From assembly GCA_022264855.1 (NCBI GenBank), contig JABYQU010000030.1, positions 371,880-435,879 of the forward strand: a stretch of 64,000 nt of DNA. The letters run 5' to 3'. Below the pieces are notes generated by a model that ran no database searches, was not told the origin of the DNA, and was given only the letters and a program-made list of their open reading frames with translations. Each line of letters starts with the position of its first letter. Position 1 is the stretch's first letter. This document shows, in pieces, positions 14,554-26,884 of the stretch. A program made the translations under genes and the position numbers. The DNA comes from Lenzites betulinus (lineage: Eukaryota > Basidiomycota > Agaricomycetes > Polyporales > Polyporaceae).

Positions 14554-14772
14554 CCGTGGTGAGCTCGGTGGTACGGGCGCCGTGACTGGATCAGTGGTTC
14601 ATCCAAGATTCATCTGAGTGAGCGGGACGATTGCGGGAGCTACCAACTAGTAAGCGCTGAATGCCACTGTGAATTACCATCCTCATGCGTTACCGCGAAA
14701 TGACGCGTTACATGTGCCTATGTCTAACATCCTTATAATCGATATGCGAGGTGGCAACGTTCAACAATGGGC

Positions 14773-17700
14773 TCAAATATAGTCCACGTTCTTCATCTCA
14801 CCCGCTGCAAACAGTGCCTCGTCGAGCGCCTCGTCGGGAACATCCTCCTCGTTCTCGCCCTCATACCCATGGTCCTCCTCGTCCTCGTCCTCGCCGAACA
14901 TCATCTCGTCGTCCGAGCCCGGCTCCGACCCAGGCAACGAGCCGGGCATGCTCGTTATGCTGCGCCGCCGCTCGCGCTTCCGCCGCATCTTCTGGCCCTC
15001 GAGGTCGCCCTCATCCTCCTCGTACTCCGAGTCCGACTCGTCGTTCAGCGTCGGGCTACCGGAGCGCGGGCTCCCGACCGTCGACGACGACGACTGCGTG
15101 AGGCTCGCGAGCGTGCTGCTCAGCCGTTCGAACGACGACATCTGCCGCAAACGGTTCTCGTTCGCGACGTCCGCATCGGCGCGCGTGCCAGTCGCCTGCC
15201 CTGCCTCCGTCGCTGGGGGCGGAAGCCGGAATTGCCGCGGGGGCTGCCGGCTCGAGACAAGGCTGAAGTTCCGCAGACGAGCGAACGTGCTCTGATTAGA
15301 TGTATCGGAGCGCGCACTCAACGCAGGCGAGGGCGGCGAGAGGTCCGGCAGCGGGAAGTCTTGGATCGGCGCCTTCCAGTAGTTGAAGTCCGTGTACTCG
15401 GACGCCCACTTGCGGTTGATCGGCGGGAACATCTGGTCGACGAGGTCCGTCATGTGGATGTACGACGACTTGTACCCCGCGAGCTCCAGCAGCTCCATCT
15501 TGACCTCTCCGCTCGAATCGATCGTGAAGATGCGTGAGCTGGGGATGTTGACGCTTCGGTAGGACAGCGCGTCCGTGATGCGGTTCCCGAAGCCCGAGTA
15601 GAAGGGGTTGTGGGTGGGGCCGCCGAACAGCTTCTGCACGTCACGCAGACACGCCATCTTGAACACTTCGGGTTTCCGCATAATGACCTCCCTGCCGCGA
15701 CATTAGTCGGAAGCGCAACTGTGGCACGAACACAGACGTACCGGTGCAGAGACGCCATGAGACGGTCGGGGCTCATGATGACAGGCCCCTCGGGGAGCTG
15801 GTAGTCGTTCTGCTTGATCCCCTTCAGGTACTCTCGGGTCGAGTCCGCTTGCCCAATAGCGCGAGAGGTCAGGTAGAGGATCTTGTACCCGTTGCGACAA
15901 ATATCGGTGTACAGCTTCGCGACACCCATGTGTGTCCAGTCGCGGCCAATCATAGTGAACACATGGCCCAGGGCGTCAGACCTGTGAATAAATTTGTTCA
16001 GGAGCGAAGTCGACACGAGAGATAATATACTGACTTTGTGATGGTGCCGTCGATATCGGACACAACGACTGAGTCTGTGTAGTCCCAGACAAACAACCTC
16101 GCACTGCAAGCCGCTACACCCGTCGCCGAAAGCGAAAACGTGACCGAGTTTGCACCCGATTTGAGGTTCAACGATTTCTGCAAACTGCTCAGCGTCACTC
16201 CTCGCACAACGCGAATTGGTTACGTACCAGCTGGCTAGATGTCAATCTCAGCGTCTTCGCAAACCTCTTGTTCGATTCAGGCTCCGGTGTACCCTGCGTC
16301 GGCGTGCTGGACTGGGAGTCCGGCGTGACAGGATGTGGGGGCGCCGACGCCGATGTTGCACTTCGTCGAATTGGCGTTGTCTCGAGCATATCTGGCTCTT
16401 GTTGCGCCTCACGTGTAGGTTTGCTAACCACGGGACCAGACGAAGGCTCTGAGTTCGTATGCGACAGGTCAGGTCGCGTAGTTTCCGTATGCCGACTACG
16501 ACTCCACCAGCGCACCCATGAGGACGACGTCGGAGCTGCTCTGGGCGAAGAATCGCCCGCGGTCTCGTTGCCGATGACGGTGATGGAGCGCATCGGTCGC
16601 CGGTCTTGCATATTTGGCTCGTCGCCTTCTGACTTCGCTGCTTCGTCGTCGGAGACGAGTGTCGGCGACGTAGGGCGGGAGGATATATGAGAATGCTTGT
16701 CGCGCAAGGCAGATTCTCGCCAAGTGACAAGTGCTTCCATGAGAGGCGAACCGTCATGTCGACGGATGTACCTAGAAGCGCGAAGGTCAGCTAATGTACA
16801 TCGAACGAATGGAACCACATACTTGTCTCCGGCCCATCGAAGAACAAGGTTTGCGTCGGCTACAATCTGCTCGTCACTCATAAATCGGTCGAACTCGACT
16901 ATGTTCTTCTCGAAACGCTTCTCGTCCTCCACTTCGTCTTCTCCACCCAAAGGTCCCGCAGCGGGATTCTTTCCGTCATATGGTGGCACAACCGCAAGTT
17001 CGAACTCAACTACGCGTCCCTCGATAAATACCCTGAAACGCGTCGTATCGCTCTTGTCGACTGTCAACCGGCCACCGAGGCCGTACGACGTGTCGTCAGT
17101 CATGTCCGTGCCCCCCGTTATCGAATGCGCGCGGTTCCTGGCAATTTGCTCCGCGTCGGGGACCTCGGACATCATGCGTCCTTTGCCTTTTCTCGGAGTA
17201 AGGTCCATGGATGCGCCACCCAGGTGACTGTGCCCGTGTGCATGTCCAACCGTGTGCGGGAACGTTGTGCGTATGGGCGTCTTCTGCGGGAAGTTTCCCC
17301 AATCCCACGTGTACTCTTCCGCATCGGAAGAATGGGAGGTGGCGAGACTCGAGAGATGTGGGCGTATAGCGGCAGTGGCAGCAGGTGAATGGGTGGGGAT
17401 GATGGTGTCGTCAAGCCGAGAGGTGGAGGGGACGGGGTATTCGTCGTGATCTGGCGGTGGCTCGGATGTTGCGCGAAATGAGGGGAACGCGATAGCAGCC
17501 GACGAAGGTGGCGTTGACTGCGCAGGAGAGGGCGTCCGAGAGGGTCCCGGTGTCCTGTCGGGGCTCGATGTGCTAGAACGCGACGAACTTCTTGTTCGTT
17601 TTGACTTGATTGTTGCGTCCGAGGCCTCGCGTCCGTGAGCGTGTGCATGATAGCCTTCTGTGTCGAATACAACGCCTAGAATCTCTGCTTAGAACATAAA

Positions 17701-18642
17701 ATGTCGGACGCGCCGACCTAAACTCACTGTCTGTGTACCGCACTTCGGGCTCATGCGCTTTCTCGATCTCCTCTTCAGGAAGGACCTCGTCTCCCTTCTC
17801 ATACACGCTCGGAAAGTTTACGGCTGCATTATGCGTCGCATTCACAGTCGCCGCGGCCCTGTCCCTCACGTACGCACGCTTCTCCTCCTCCGTTTCTTTC
17901 AGCGCCTCCAGCACAGTCTTGTCTTTCAGCCTGTCCTTCTCCGTCTTCTCGACTTCGTGTGCGGCACCTATCATGGCCTTCCCGATTTGAGCCGTACGTG
18001 TCAATAGTGACGGGCCTTCCGACGCATTATCCTCCGTGGGTTTCTGGGACGCGGTGGTAGTCTGATCCGCACTGGTCTGGTTCTCCGTAGAAGCATCGAG
18101 GTCAAGGAACTCGGGCTCTTGACTGCTCCCGGCAGCATCCTTTGGTTCTGGCGAAGGCGCACCCGCGCCGAACCGGCCAGTGTCGCGACCTTGGGCATTT
18201 GTCTGACCCGGCTGCGTTGCTTCGAGAATAGGACTTGTCACGAGCGAGTCAGGGACCTCTTCATCGGTCTCGAAGACGAAGAAGGCCTCTCCGGCCTCTC
18301 CAATTTTCATCGAGAACGGCATGAGCTGCCCGTTGACGAATACATCTACCTGCGCCGAGCGTGAGCGCGCGAAAGGTGGCGGTAATCAGGCATGCGTACC
18401 TTCTTGTCCTGCGGCCTCAAAACCTGCCATTTGCCAAACCTGACGTGGAAGGGCGAACACACAAGCTCTGTCTCCTCGTCCGTGAGCTGTCGTGGGGGTG
18501 CCCCGGCAGGGAGGTCGGCGAGATTCTTGGGTCTGCGGACGACGATGACGTCGATGGCGCCGGTGAGGGTGGACGGGTTTAGGTCCTTGTAGTACTGGTA
18601 CGGTGCGCTGATCGCGCTGACCGCGCCGCGGAGGTAGTTCAT
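14773..18642 (-). CDS. Lipin-type phosphatidate phosphatase
   Basis: Mg-dependent dephosphorylation of phosphatidic acid to diacylglycerol at the ER and nuclear envelope; it controls triacylglycerol versus phospholipid synthesis (Pah1/Smp2 in yeast, Ned1 in fission yeast). The N-lip domain starts at the first codon (MNYLRGAVSAISAPYQYYKD to VNGQLMPFSMKIGEAGEAFF). The C-terminal HAD catalytic domain holds the DxDxT motif as SDIDGTITKSDALGH, followed by VMSPDRLMASLHREVI-type sequence and FYSGFGNRITDALSYR. Resolved exons include 18642-18400, 18349-17728, 17675-16823 and 16771-16228, then several short ones before the long last exon (15681-14773). Ser/Thr-Pro-rich linkers between the domains suggest phosphorylation control as in Pah1. 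A late acidic tail (about 14,780-14,960) is rich in Asp/Glu, like the yeast tail that binds the Nem1-Spo7 phosphatase. Confidence 0.93.
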
Positions 18643-19337
18643 CGCGCAGGGCGGCGAGATGGTGGTACTACGCAGGGAGGTGGTAGCGGTCGAATGGGGC
18701 GAACTCTGCTGCAGAACCCCAAGGCGCCGGAATACTTACAGTGCGCCACGTGCGAACCGCTCGCATATGATATTCCGCGTTCGGGCCATCGGGGATGCTT
18801 TTCGATGTCGAGAGCAACGCGGAACACGACGTCAGAGGCGTATCATCGCGGCCATGGTGCGGACTGTGGTCGGCGCGGGTCCACAACATGTGGTCCTGCC
18901 GCATCGGCGGAAGCGCACACTGCGAGCTGGGGTTCACGACAACACTTCCATACACATACATTACCTTGCGTGCAAGGTCACCCGGATTGCAATATTAAAG
19001 CAGCTTTTCCTGCGCGCCGCGGCCCTTCTCGGAGCTGTATAGTAGGTCCAGGCAGAACAGGTCCGGCCGCATGGCTCCGAACACACGCAAGGTCTGCGCC
19101 GACGTCTAGGCGGCACTTCCCTAGTTATCCGAGCTTACACAACTGAACAAAACACTCAGAGTAGCTTATCGGGCCAGCTTCTGCCCAGTCTGCAGCTATG
19201 CGCATAGCTGGAACATCTTACAAAAGCCAAGCTGACTGCGCTCAGAACCCTCAAGGTTTGTACGGATGATGCCCATGTTCGGTATACGGAAGGAGCTGGG
19301 AACCGAAAGATAGCATTGGTGAATATACGGTGCACAA
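18643..19337. other. Intergenic region upstream of lipin
   Basis: Holds the lipin promoter and the 3' UTR of the complex I subunit gene, both on the minus strand. Short open frames here overlap each other on both strands without family features. I see no repeat. Confidence 0.4.
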
Positions 19338-19912
19338 TCAATGCTCGGCACGGCCATGTGCCTCGTTGTACGGCTCGTGATCGAATAGAGGGCCGACGGG
19401 GGGCTTGATGAATATGAAGGGTAAGCAGGGGTGTAGAGGGAGCTCTGGGTGTACATACCGGTAGGTTGCGCTCCCTTTGTGTTGCAGACTTTATTAGAAG
19501 ATGGCAGACAATGTGGGTATGATCGTACGTACCACTTCGTGCCATCGGGGGCCTCGGGTGCTGGAAAAGTCCTTCGATGAGCCTTAGCCAGCCGTGATGG
19601 AACAGGGGGTGCTCACGGCGGTAGGGATCGGGATGTTTCCGGTCGGCAAGCGCTGCCTCAGCCTTGTCAAAGATTTGTGCTAGTGCACGGGGGTCATGGA
19701 CATCCCTACACTGCGTGGTGAGCTTGTTATGTGTTGCTATGACTGTAGGGCACGCACCTGTTCCGCTCAAATTCTGCTCGAATGGTGAGCGCGCGGGCCC
19801 TCCAGAGGTCGCGTTGGACAATCCAGTTGAGCTCGTTGCTGAGGATGCGGCGGTAGAGAGACTTCACATAGGACCTGTGGGCCGCCGTGAACGGCGCGGG
19901 GAGGGACGACAT
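19338..19912 (-). CDS. Complex I subunit NDUFB9 (B22, LYR family)
   Basis: Accessory subunit of mitochondrial NADH:ubiquinone oxidoreductase, in the membrane arm. It starts MSSLPAPFTAAHRSYVKSLY; the LYR-type motif is SLYRRIL at about residues 17-23. WIVQRDLWRARALTIRAEFE follows, matching the VQRDKYR...RARFEEHK pattern of animal NDUFB9. After an intron near 19,770-19,710 comes DPRALAQIFDKAEAAL and KHPDPYRREHPL, again as in the family. The next donor (about 19,530) is clear, but the final exon is not. The frame ending at 19,338 fits a phase-2 join, while another open frame runs to about 19,196. Exons 1 and 2 are secure; the 3' end is provisional. Confidence 0.8.
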
Positions 19913-20268
19913 GGTTCGCTGCTGAAGTAGCCCTGAGCGCCTCGCACACGTTCACACAGCGTGACAGTGCGTAACGGTGTCACGACCAGAACGCGGCCAC
20001 GTGACGTGCGCGCTGACGAGAGGCGCGCGTCGCTTATTTGGGCGGTATTTGTCGCTGTGGGTGTAGCGCCGGCGGTGGCTACAAATCCCCACGGTTCGAG
20101 TTGCGGGAAGCTCGCAGACTGGCGTTGCAGCAGCCCATCCTTCCTCTCTTCTCGACCGCGACTACTCTTCCGCTCGACGGCTCGCCGAAGGCCTTACGCC
20201 ACCACGCTCAACGCACACGACGCTCCCTCAAGACCGATTCGTCCGACGTCTCAAGATCTCACGCCAAC
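19913..20268. promoter_or_regulatory. Divergent promoter region, NDUFB9 / seven-helix protein
   Basis: Head-to-head genes share this 356-base interval. The plus-strand frame stays open from 20,038 to the chosen start without a better start context, so this is treated as untranslated. No specific binding site was identified. Confidence 0.4.
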
Positions 20269-23200
20269 ATGATTCCGCTCATCCCAGCTCTCGCTCTCGC
20301 ATTCGTCTCCTTCATATCCTCAGCGTTCGTCATCCTTCGCATTCTCATTCCTATCTTGCCACCACATCCTCTCAGCCGTCGAGTGGCCCCTGTAAGTCTC
20401 TTACTTGTGTTCGTTGCGTTGCGAAAGAAACTGACAGCGCGTTACTCGCAGTCCGAATTTGGTCTTCCTAACTACCGGTCTGTCTCTCCTGCAGATAAGA
20501 GCCACCTCTGGCTCGCCGCTTGCGACCTTGTCGCCCTCGCAATCTTCACATGGCAAGTTGTGAACGAATTCCTCGGAGGTTCTGTTGACTACGCCATCGC
20601 TCATGACCCAGCAGCCGCCGCCCGACTCTGGTTCGCCTTGACACTCAGGCAATCTTGTCTCTTTGTCGTTTCGGGTCTGACGCTCCTCCATGTCCGGATG
20701 GGTCGTCCCGTTGCTTTTGGTGGTAAACATTGGATGCTATGGGCGCCCACTCTTCTCCTTGTCGCAACCTCCACCGCACTTGCTGGTGTTTTCGCTGCCA
20801 CCGACGTCTCCGGCCTGTTCATTGGTCTTGTGGCCTACTCCACCTCCATTGCGGTATTCAGCAGCATTGCATTTGGCTGTCTCGTTGGCACCCTCGTCAT
20901 CATCAAGCGCAACCTTGCGGCGCTGAACAACATCCGTGACCCATGGCCGCCCGCGAAGGAGGTCGAGGAAGACAAGCCTCGCCCTTCCTTTGCCACTGAG
21001 GAAATCGATGCGCTCAAGGATGGCAGTTCGTGGATTACGTCTCGCGCAAGCTCTCGTTGCGACAGTATCTCTGCGTTCTCTTTCTCGACCCATCATACGC
21101 ACCACTCTCGTGTCCCGTCCAACGCCAGCACGCGCATGCTTCCTAACCCCGTGACCGCGTCGAACCCGTCGCTCGCGCCTAAGTTGGCCTTCTGGTTTAA
21201 TCCCGCCACGCCGTTTGGTAGTCATGAATCTGTCCCTCCGGTCCCGCCGCTGCCTGCTCTGTATCGCCCGGCATCCACCACTTCGGCACACATCAACGAT
21301 GACCCTGACCCGTTCAAACGTCAGGCCCCGCGCATGGGCTCTCAGTCGTCCTGGCTTACAGAGCCCTCCGTCTACCAGCCCACTCTGTCCAACTGGTCAT
21401 TCCCGACTAGTCACCCCCCGTCGCCGCCTCCCAGCGCTGCCACCCTTCCCGCTCTCGGCACCGACATGCTACCCTCTACAGCTGTATCACGTCCTATGAC
21501 CCCGGCCATGGCTAGCGCGGAAGTACTTGGTGGCTACGGCTATGTTGGTGAGAACAGTCAGGCCGAGAAGGGGTTCAACAGCTTTTCCTCCGAGTCGTCC
21601 GGCGACCTCGACATGACAATCTTCCGCACCGCTGGCTGGCTCATAATGATTTGGGTCCCCCTTGTACGTCCTGATAACAACGATTATATGTATCGCAATG
21701 CTAATTCTTCTATATTCTAGGCTCTCGCTCTTCCTTACATGTTCATGGTATCCCCCGGCTCTACGACTAGTCCTTTTGCTTCTATCCTGCTCATGCTCTC
21801 TGTCACGCTATCGTCTCCTCTTCTGGCTATCAACATCTTGTTCCGCTCGCCGATCCCTGTTCCCTCTGGTCTCTTCGAGACTTACAACGACCCTCCCTCT
21901 GCTGTTCTCCGTGCTCCGTCTCCTCAGAGCACTGCGCCCTCGTACAAGTTCTCTCACGAGTACAAGCGTAGCGGCAGCGTCACCGTCGTTGAAGGCCGTC
22001 GCAGCACCGACGTATGGCTCACGAACGGCGACGCTGTCGATGGCAGAGGGAAGATGGGCCGTGCTCTTGGTCTTCTCCAACCTAAGCCCAAGCTCGCGGT
22101 GCTTCCTCCGGAGGGCCAGAAGATGCTCCAGGAGCCCCTTACCCCGCCGCTGCCCATGCAGAACGAGCGCTCCCTCCCGCCTACGCCTGCCCAGTCCGAG
22201 ATCAGTGCCGAACTTGGTCGCACCCGTCCACGCAAGGAGAGCAAAGCGAGCTCGTACTACTCGGGCATGTCCGACAGTGCCGCTTTCCAGACTCAGATCA
22301 TGATTGCTCAGCGCCACTACTCCGCCCTTGCCACCAAGATGGTCCTCCCGCCCTCCCCTACTGGCGAGCACCCTCCGTCGATCAACGAATCCGCTATCGG
22401 CGTCGCTGTGAGCGGTGTTGAGACCCCTCAGTCGAACAAGGCATCTCGCTCCTCACAGCACCTCCGCGTGCGTTCGGTCTCGTCGATCACTGGTTACGGC
22501 GGGGAACAGCGCTTCCCTGTGAGCCCTCCTCCTGCGTCGCCTCTTCCCCCCACGCCGCCTTCCGTGCGCGAGCGCAAGGCCCGCCTGCTCTCCCACCGCA
22601 AGTCTCACTCGCAGTCCTCGTCCTCTGTCGGATTCTCGTTCGGCCCCGTCGGCGGTGACGACATGGCGGAGATTGACGCGCTCTCGGCGAAGGTCCTCCC
22701 TCTTCTCGTGCCTGGCCTCAAGATTGGCTCTGGCACGCGCGTGCGCGATGACTGGGGCCTGCCCTCTCCCCGCGACAGGGACGTGCGCCAGACGGGCACG
22801 ATGAAGAGCTCGCGCACGGTCCCGGCGGAGATGGGCGGCTACACGAGCGGCTTCTCGACGGACTTCTCGTCTGTGGCCATGCACTCGACTCCCATCGAGC
22901 AGAAGCGCAGCCAGCCGAGGCAGAAGAAGACGTCCACGCACCGCCGGAACCACTTCAGCCTGCCCAGGTATGTGATTTTTGGTTTGTTGATAGAGTTCAC
23001 GTACTGATACCAATGTCAGTCTTAGCCTCGGCAAGGATGGTATCCATGCGTTGTCCACCTGGAAGAAGGACCTCAACCAAGCTCTGGAGAGCAAGATCGG
23101 CCAGTACGCTTCGTCGCCCAACGACTACTCTAACAGGCGCAACACCGTGTACGGTGGTGAACTTGTCGCAAACTCCGGCTCCCACCTGAACGTGGTCACC

Positions 23201-24028
23201 GAGGACGATGAGCTCCTGCGCCCCGCCTCCCCGGCCCAGCCCGCTCAGACCTTTGGACAGGACGCTCTCGGGCTCCCCGTCCACGACGGAAGGGCCAGCT
23301 CGCGCAACTCCCTTGCGACCCTGATTACCGCGCTCGACCAGGAGCTGCGCATGCCCCCACCGCCCTCCGCCGCTTCCGAGGTTACTCTGTTCGACCTTGA
23401 GAACTTCGACGAAGCCGAGGAAGGCCCGCTCGCGTCCAGCACCCCCCACGAGTCGCGCCGCACGGAGCCCAAGTCGAAGCCACGCCACGTCCCGCCGGTC
23501 CCGCAGGTGCGTGACGGCCCGAAGGCCAGCCGCCGCTCGAGCATCAAGTACATCGTCGCGGACGAGAACCAGCAGCCGGAGTCGCCCCGCATCGAGCTCG
23601 CGCCGAAGAGCCAGAGCCTCGCGCAGTGGTCCGCGCGCGCGATCCGCCCGCTCGTGCCGAAGTCGCCGAAGTCGAAGGGCAAGGGCAAGAAGACGCAGGC
23701 GCAGAAGATCGCGTCCCCGCCCGGGGGCGGTCTCCGGCCGCTCTCGCTGCTCCAGGAGCGCAACCTGAACCAGGTTGCCGTCGACACGCGCCCGCTTGCT
23801 GTTGGCAAGAAGGGCAAGGTGGCGGACGAGAACGCCGGTCCTGAGGTCGTCGTATCGGCCAAGGGCAAGTCTGTGCTCAAGCCCCTCCGTCTCTCGCGCA
23901 ATGAGACGACCAAGGAGCGCGCCGCCCTGCGCAAGCACGAGGTCCTGCCTGACGTCATCGTCCGCCCGCCTTCCGGTGTTGAGAACAACTACGAGGTCTA
24001 CCAGGACTACGGCTACGGATACGCCTGA
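20269..24028 (+). CDS. Seven-helix membrane protein with long cytoplasmic regions, unknown function
   Basis: I do not recognise the family. Exons 20269-20391, 20452-21663, 21721-22967 and 23020-24028 give 1,196 residues. The start at 20269 opens directly into a hydrophobic helix (MIPLIPALALAFVSFISSAF). Hydrophobic segments lie at about 1-31, 60-80, 108-130, 146-168, 174-205, 436-456 and 465-487, seven in all. Between helices 5 and 6 is a hydrophilic Ser/Pro-rich loop of about 230 residues, and a tail of about 710 residues follows helix 7. The tail is rich in Ser, Pro and basic residues, with many SP and RxxS sites that look phosphorylatable. The layout resembles a G-protein-coupled receptor with a large third loop, but that is topology only; no receptor motif is visible. 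The first intron is 60 bases with no in-frame stop, so retention would keep the frame. Confidence 0.82.
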
Positions 24029-24835
24029 ACACGAACATGAACCTGATCCCTGAAGACCTTTTCGCCATTCACGCTGAGTACTTTTTCAAACGCTGAGGTT
24101 TTCCACAACAGCATACATAATGTTTGCTTCTGAGTTATCGCTCTGGTCGCATCCTCGCAACTTTGTCCGCATCGTTTTTTTCGCTTCCCCTTTGCTTGTC
24201 TTGCCGTCGTCCGTCGTCGTCGTTTCCGCCGTTATTTGTGTTCCGATGCTCTCACGCCTCATCATCTCAAACAGTTACAGTTATCGACCGTACCCCCTAT
24301 GCCCTCTATGCGTCCCGCTCATCTCTGTCCTGTTTCTATGTTTCAGTGCTCTCTGATCCCATACGTACATCCAAGTTGTCTCCCGTACCACTACTGCACA
24401 TACCCTGTCTCCATCAGTGTCTCTATCCCACGTCGCACGCTATAACGCTCGCCCCGTCGATCTCGCTTATGTCGTACGCACCTCGCTTTTCCCCCGCACG
24501 CTACGCGTGCCCATTTGTCCCGTCGCTTTACCTGCTCTCTTACTCGTCGTCGATCGCACATCAGTCGCATAGCTAGTCTACCCGTTGCTGATGCTCTTCC
24601 CATATATGCTTTTTTCGCCGTGTAGCGCAAGCTCGCTCGCTCGCCATCGTGTCGATATGAACACTCTTGCAATTGCATCCTTGTTTTCGTCAAATGCGCG
24701 TTTGCTACTAACGTGTGGACGCGTGGCAGCCAAGGGGGTTCAACGTTTCATTTGACCACTGGTGAGCATAGGCACAGACTACAGAATACAGTGTTGAGTG
24801 TAGCGATACAACAGACCACGACTCGAATGCTTGTG
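24029..24835. other. Intergenic region between convergent genes
   Basis: Contains the two 3' UTRs of the seven-helix gene (+) and THO subunit gene (-). Pyrimidine-rich on the plus strand up to about 24,580. No supported gene. Confidence 0.45.
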
Positions 24836-26350
24836 TTACATCCCAGCCCCGCACAGAGTGACCCAGGCGACGGGCAACGGCCCGCCCTCGCGGTACCGCG
24901 TCTGCCCGCAGAACGCGACGATGTGTTTTGAGGGATGCCAGGAGACGGTAGGGGCCGGCCCCGAGGAGGGGATGCGGTGCAGCGGCATGCCGGTCTCGAC
25001 GGCGACCTGGATAGTTCGCGTGAGATGATTTTGGGGATGTGGATAATGAAAGGGGGAGCGGCTTACGATGTCGACGTAGCTGCCTGCGTTAGCGATAGCG
25101 AGGAACTCGCCGTCGTGCGAGAAGCTGATTGCGTTGATCGCGTGGCTGCATAGGAGGGAGTGTTAATGACAGTCGTAGGATGCTTGTTAGCTTGCGGGAC
25201 GTACTCGCATGCCGTGATGGTCCGTATGCAAATCCACTCGGACAGGTCGAACAGGTTCACGATAGAGTCGTGGCCTCCTGAGGCGAGGTACCTGTGCGTC
25301 CAAGACTCCGATTAGTTGCGGCTCGGGCTGGCGGGTTAAGGAGCACTTACCGTCCTCGAGGGTCGAGAGCGGCCGCTACACATCCGCCGACGTGCGCCGG
25401 AGTGCTCTGTATGACATTCAGCCCCGGGTAGTCCAGGATGCGGATGTAGCTCTCCGACTGGTGCGTCAGCACGATGCCGTCGCCGACGTGGTTGAACGTC
25501 GCAGTAGAAGCGGTGAGGGCTTTCTGCGGGGGGCAAGGTCGATCAATGTACGCAGCGCGGCAGGGGTAAGATCACGTACCCCGCCCATGTCGGCGTGGTG
25601 CCATTGCTCCTTGGTCTCTTCGCCCTCCTTGCCGAATGTAAGTATTCCCATTTGACGCGTAGTCGTGGTGTACAGGATCGTCTTCCCATCGGGCGAGTAG
25701 TTTAGTTGTGCCGGTGCGAGCTTGAGGGTAATGTTTTGTAGCGCTCGGCTTTCTGTAAACGGTGGGGGTAAGAACACATGAATGCTGATATGGTCCCAGG
25801 GACATACGTCGCCCGTCCCACCAGACGACCCTCCGGTCCTTCTGGCTCGACGTGCAGAAGAGCTCCGGGTGCGTCGGGTTCCACGCTATATAGTCCGCGT
25901 CGTCCAGATGTCCGCCGGTGAAGGTCGTGCACGACCGCGTCTCTAGCTGCACTTGTTCAGAACCCTACGCACCACGCGCGTGCGGACAAATTCACGTACG
26001 CTCTTGTCCGGGTTCCACACGCGCACGACTCGGTCGATCCCGACCGCGCCGACCTTCTTCCCGTCGCAGCTCCACGCGATGTGGTTCATGCCATGGTGGG
26101 TGGCCGGGAAGCGCATCTCGCGCGGGCGGAACGACGCGAAGGCGGGGGACTGCGAGAGCAAGATACAAGATTAATGTCACCAGGGGTCTCTGTGCGGGGG
26201 TCGCGCGCGAGGCATTCGTACATGCACACCGCGCACCGCGAACGTCAAGTGCTCGGCCGGGGAGGGCGGCCGCTCCGGTATGGGGATCTCGTCCTCGTCG
26301 TTCGGGTCGATGGGACGGTTGAGATTTGGTGCTTGGCTGGTGCTCGCCAT
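24836..26350 (-). CDS. THO complex subunit 3 (THOC3/Tex1), WD40 protein
   Basis: WD40 propeller subunit of the THO part of TREX, which couples transcription to mRNA packaging and nuclear export. The start at 26350 gives MASTSQAPNLNRPIDPNDED. Successive exons hold propeller blades: GMNHIAWSCDGKKVGAVGID with VRVWNPDKS, then GGHLDDADYIAWNPTHPELF, then LNYSPDGKTILYTTT, RILDYPGLNVIQSTPAHVGG, RYLASGGHDSIVNLFDLSEW and ISFSHDGEFLAIANAGSYVD. The order closely follows human THOC3 (CWHPSNPDLFVTASGD, ICWSPDGQTIAVGN, SYPELKPVQSINAHPSNC, GKYFATGSADALVSLWDVDE, LSFSHDGKMLASASEDHFID). The last exon ends VAWVTLCGAGM then a stop at 24836. About seven introns of 50-70 bases. It joins the Barentsz homologue at 33,045 as a second mRNA-export gene in the window, though the two are not adjacent. 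Confidence 0.9.
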
Positions 26351-26884
26351 TGTCGTGTGTCGGAAGGTGCCGCGGGATGAGGGGGACCAACAGGGGTGGA
26401 TGTACGAGGCGATGGGCGCAGATGAAGCGGGGGCTTTAGACTCGCTTGCAGTACGGGCGCAATGTCCGAGCGCGGGCGCGGGTGGCTGAGCAGTGAGCGC
26501 TACTGATGGACCGTAAGCGGGCGGTCAATAAAATTCAATAGACCGGTCATTAATGTTGTTAGCATCTTACGCGATCATCAGTATTGAATCGCTTGATAAG
26601 GTAGCTGTAATCACTAGGCTGCAGTACTATGTTTAGAGCGGACAATACGCTGAGGCTAGCTGGTATCAGACTTTGTGAGTGAGCGGTACTTATTACAGAT
26701 TGGAGCTATAGTACACGGTGGTATAACAAAACTCGAGCAACAACAGCGTCCAGCACAAGCAATACGAGTCCCCGGCCAGTGTGTAGTCAGAATGTAAAGC
26801 GAATACGTACATATCAATAACCTGTGCCGAGCACTGTTACAAGCCATCCGACGGTGATCAGGATCTGCAGGAGTCCACAAAGTA
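26351..26884. other. Intergenic region between two minus-strand genes
   Basis: Promoter of the THO subunit gene and 3' UTR of the next gene. AT-richer around 26,520-26,600. No gene or repeat seen. Confidence 0.4.

Noticed and set aside
14767..15537. 256-codon plus-strand frame rich in Arg/Leu/Val
   Set aside because: Antisense to the last lipin exon, with no start context or family match.
22997..23938. 313-codon minus-strand frame
   Set aside because: Antisense to the last exon of the seven-helix protein; Arg/Leu-rich composition is typical of shadows in GC-rich coding sequence.
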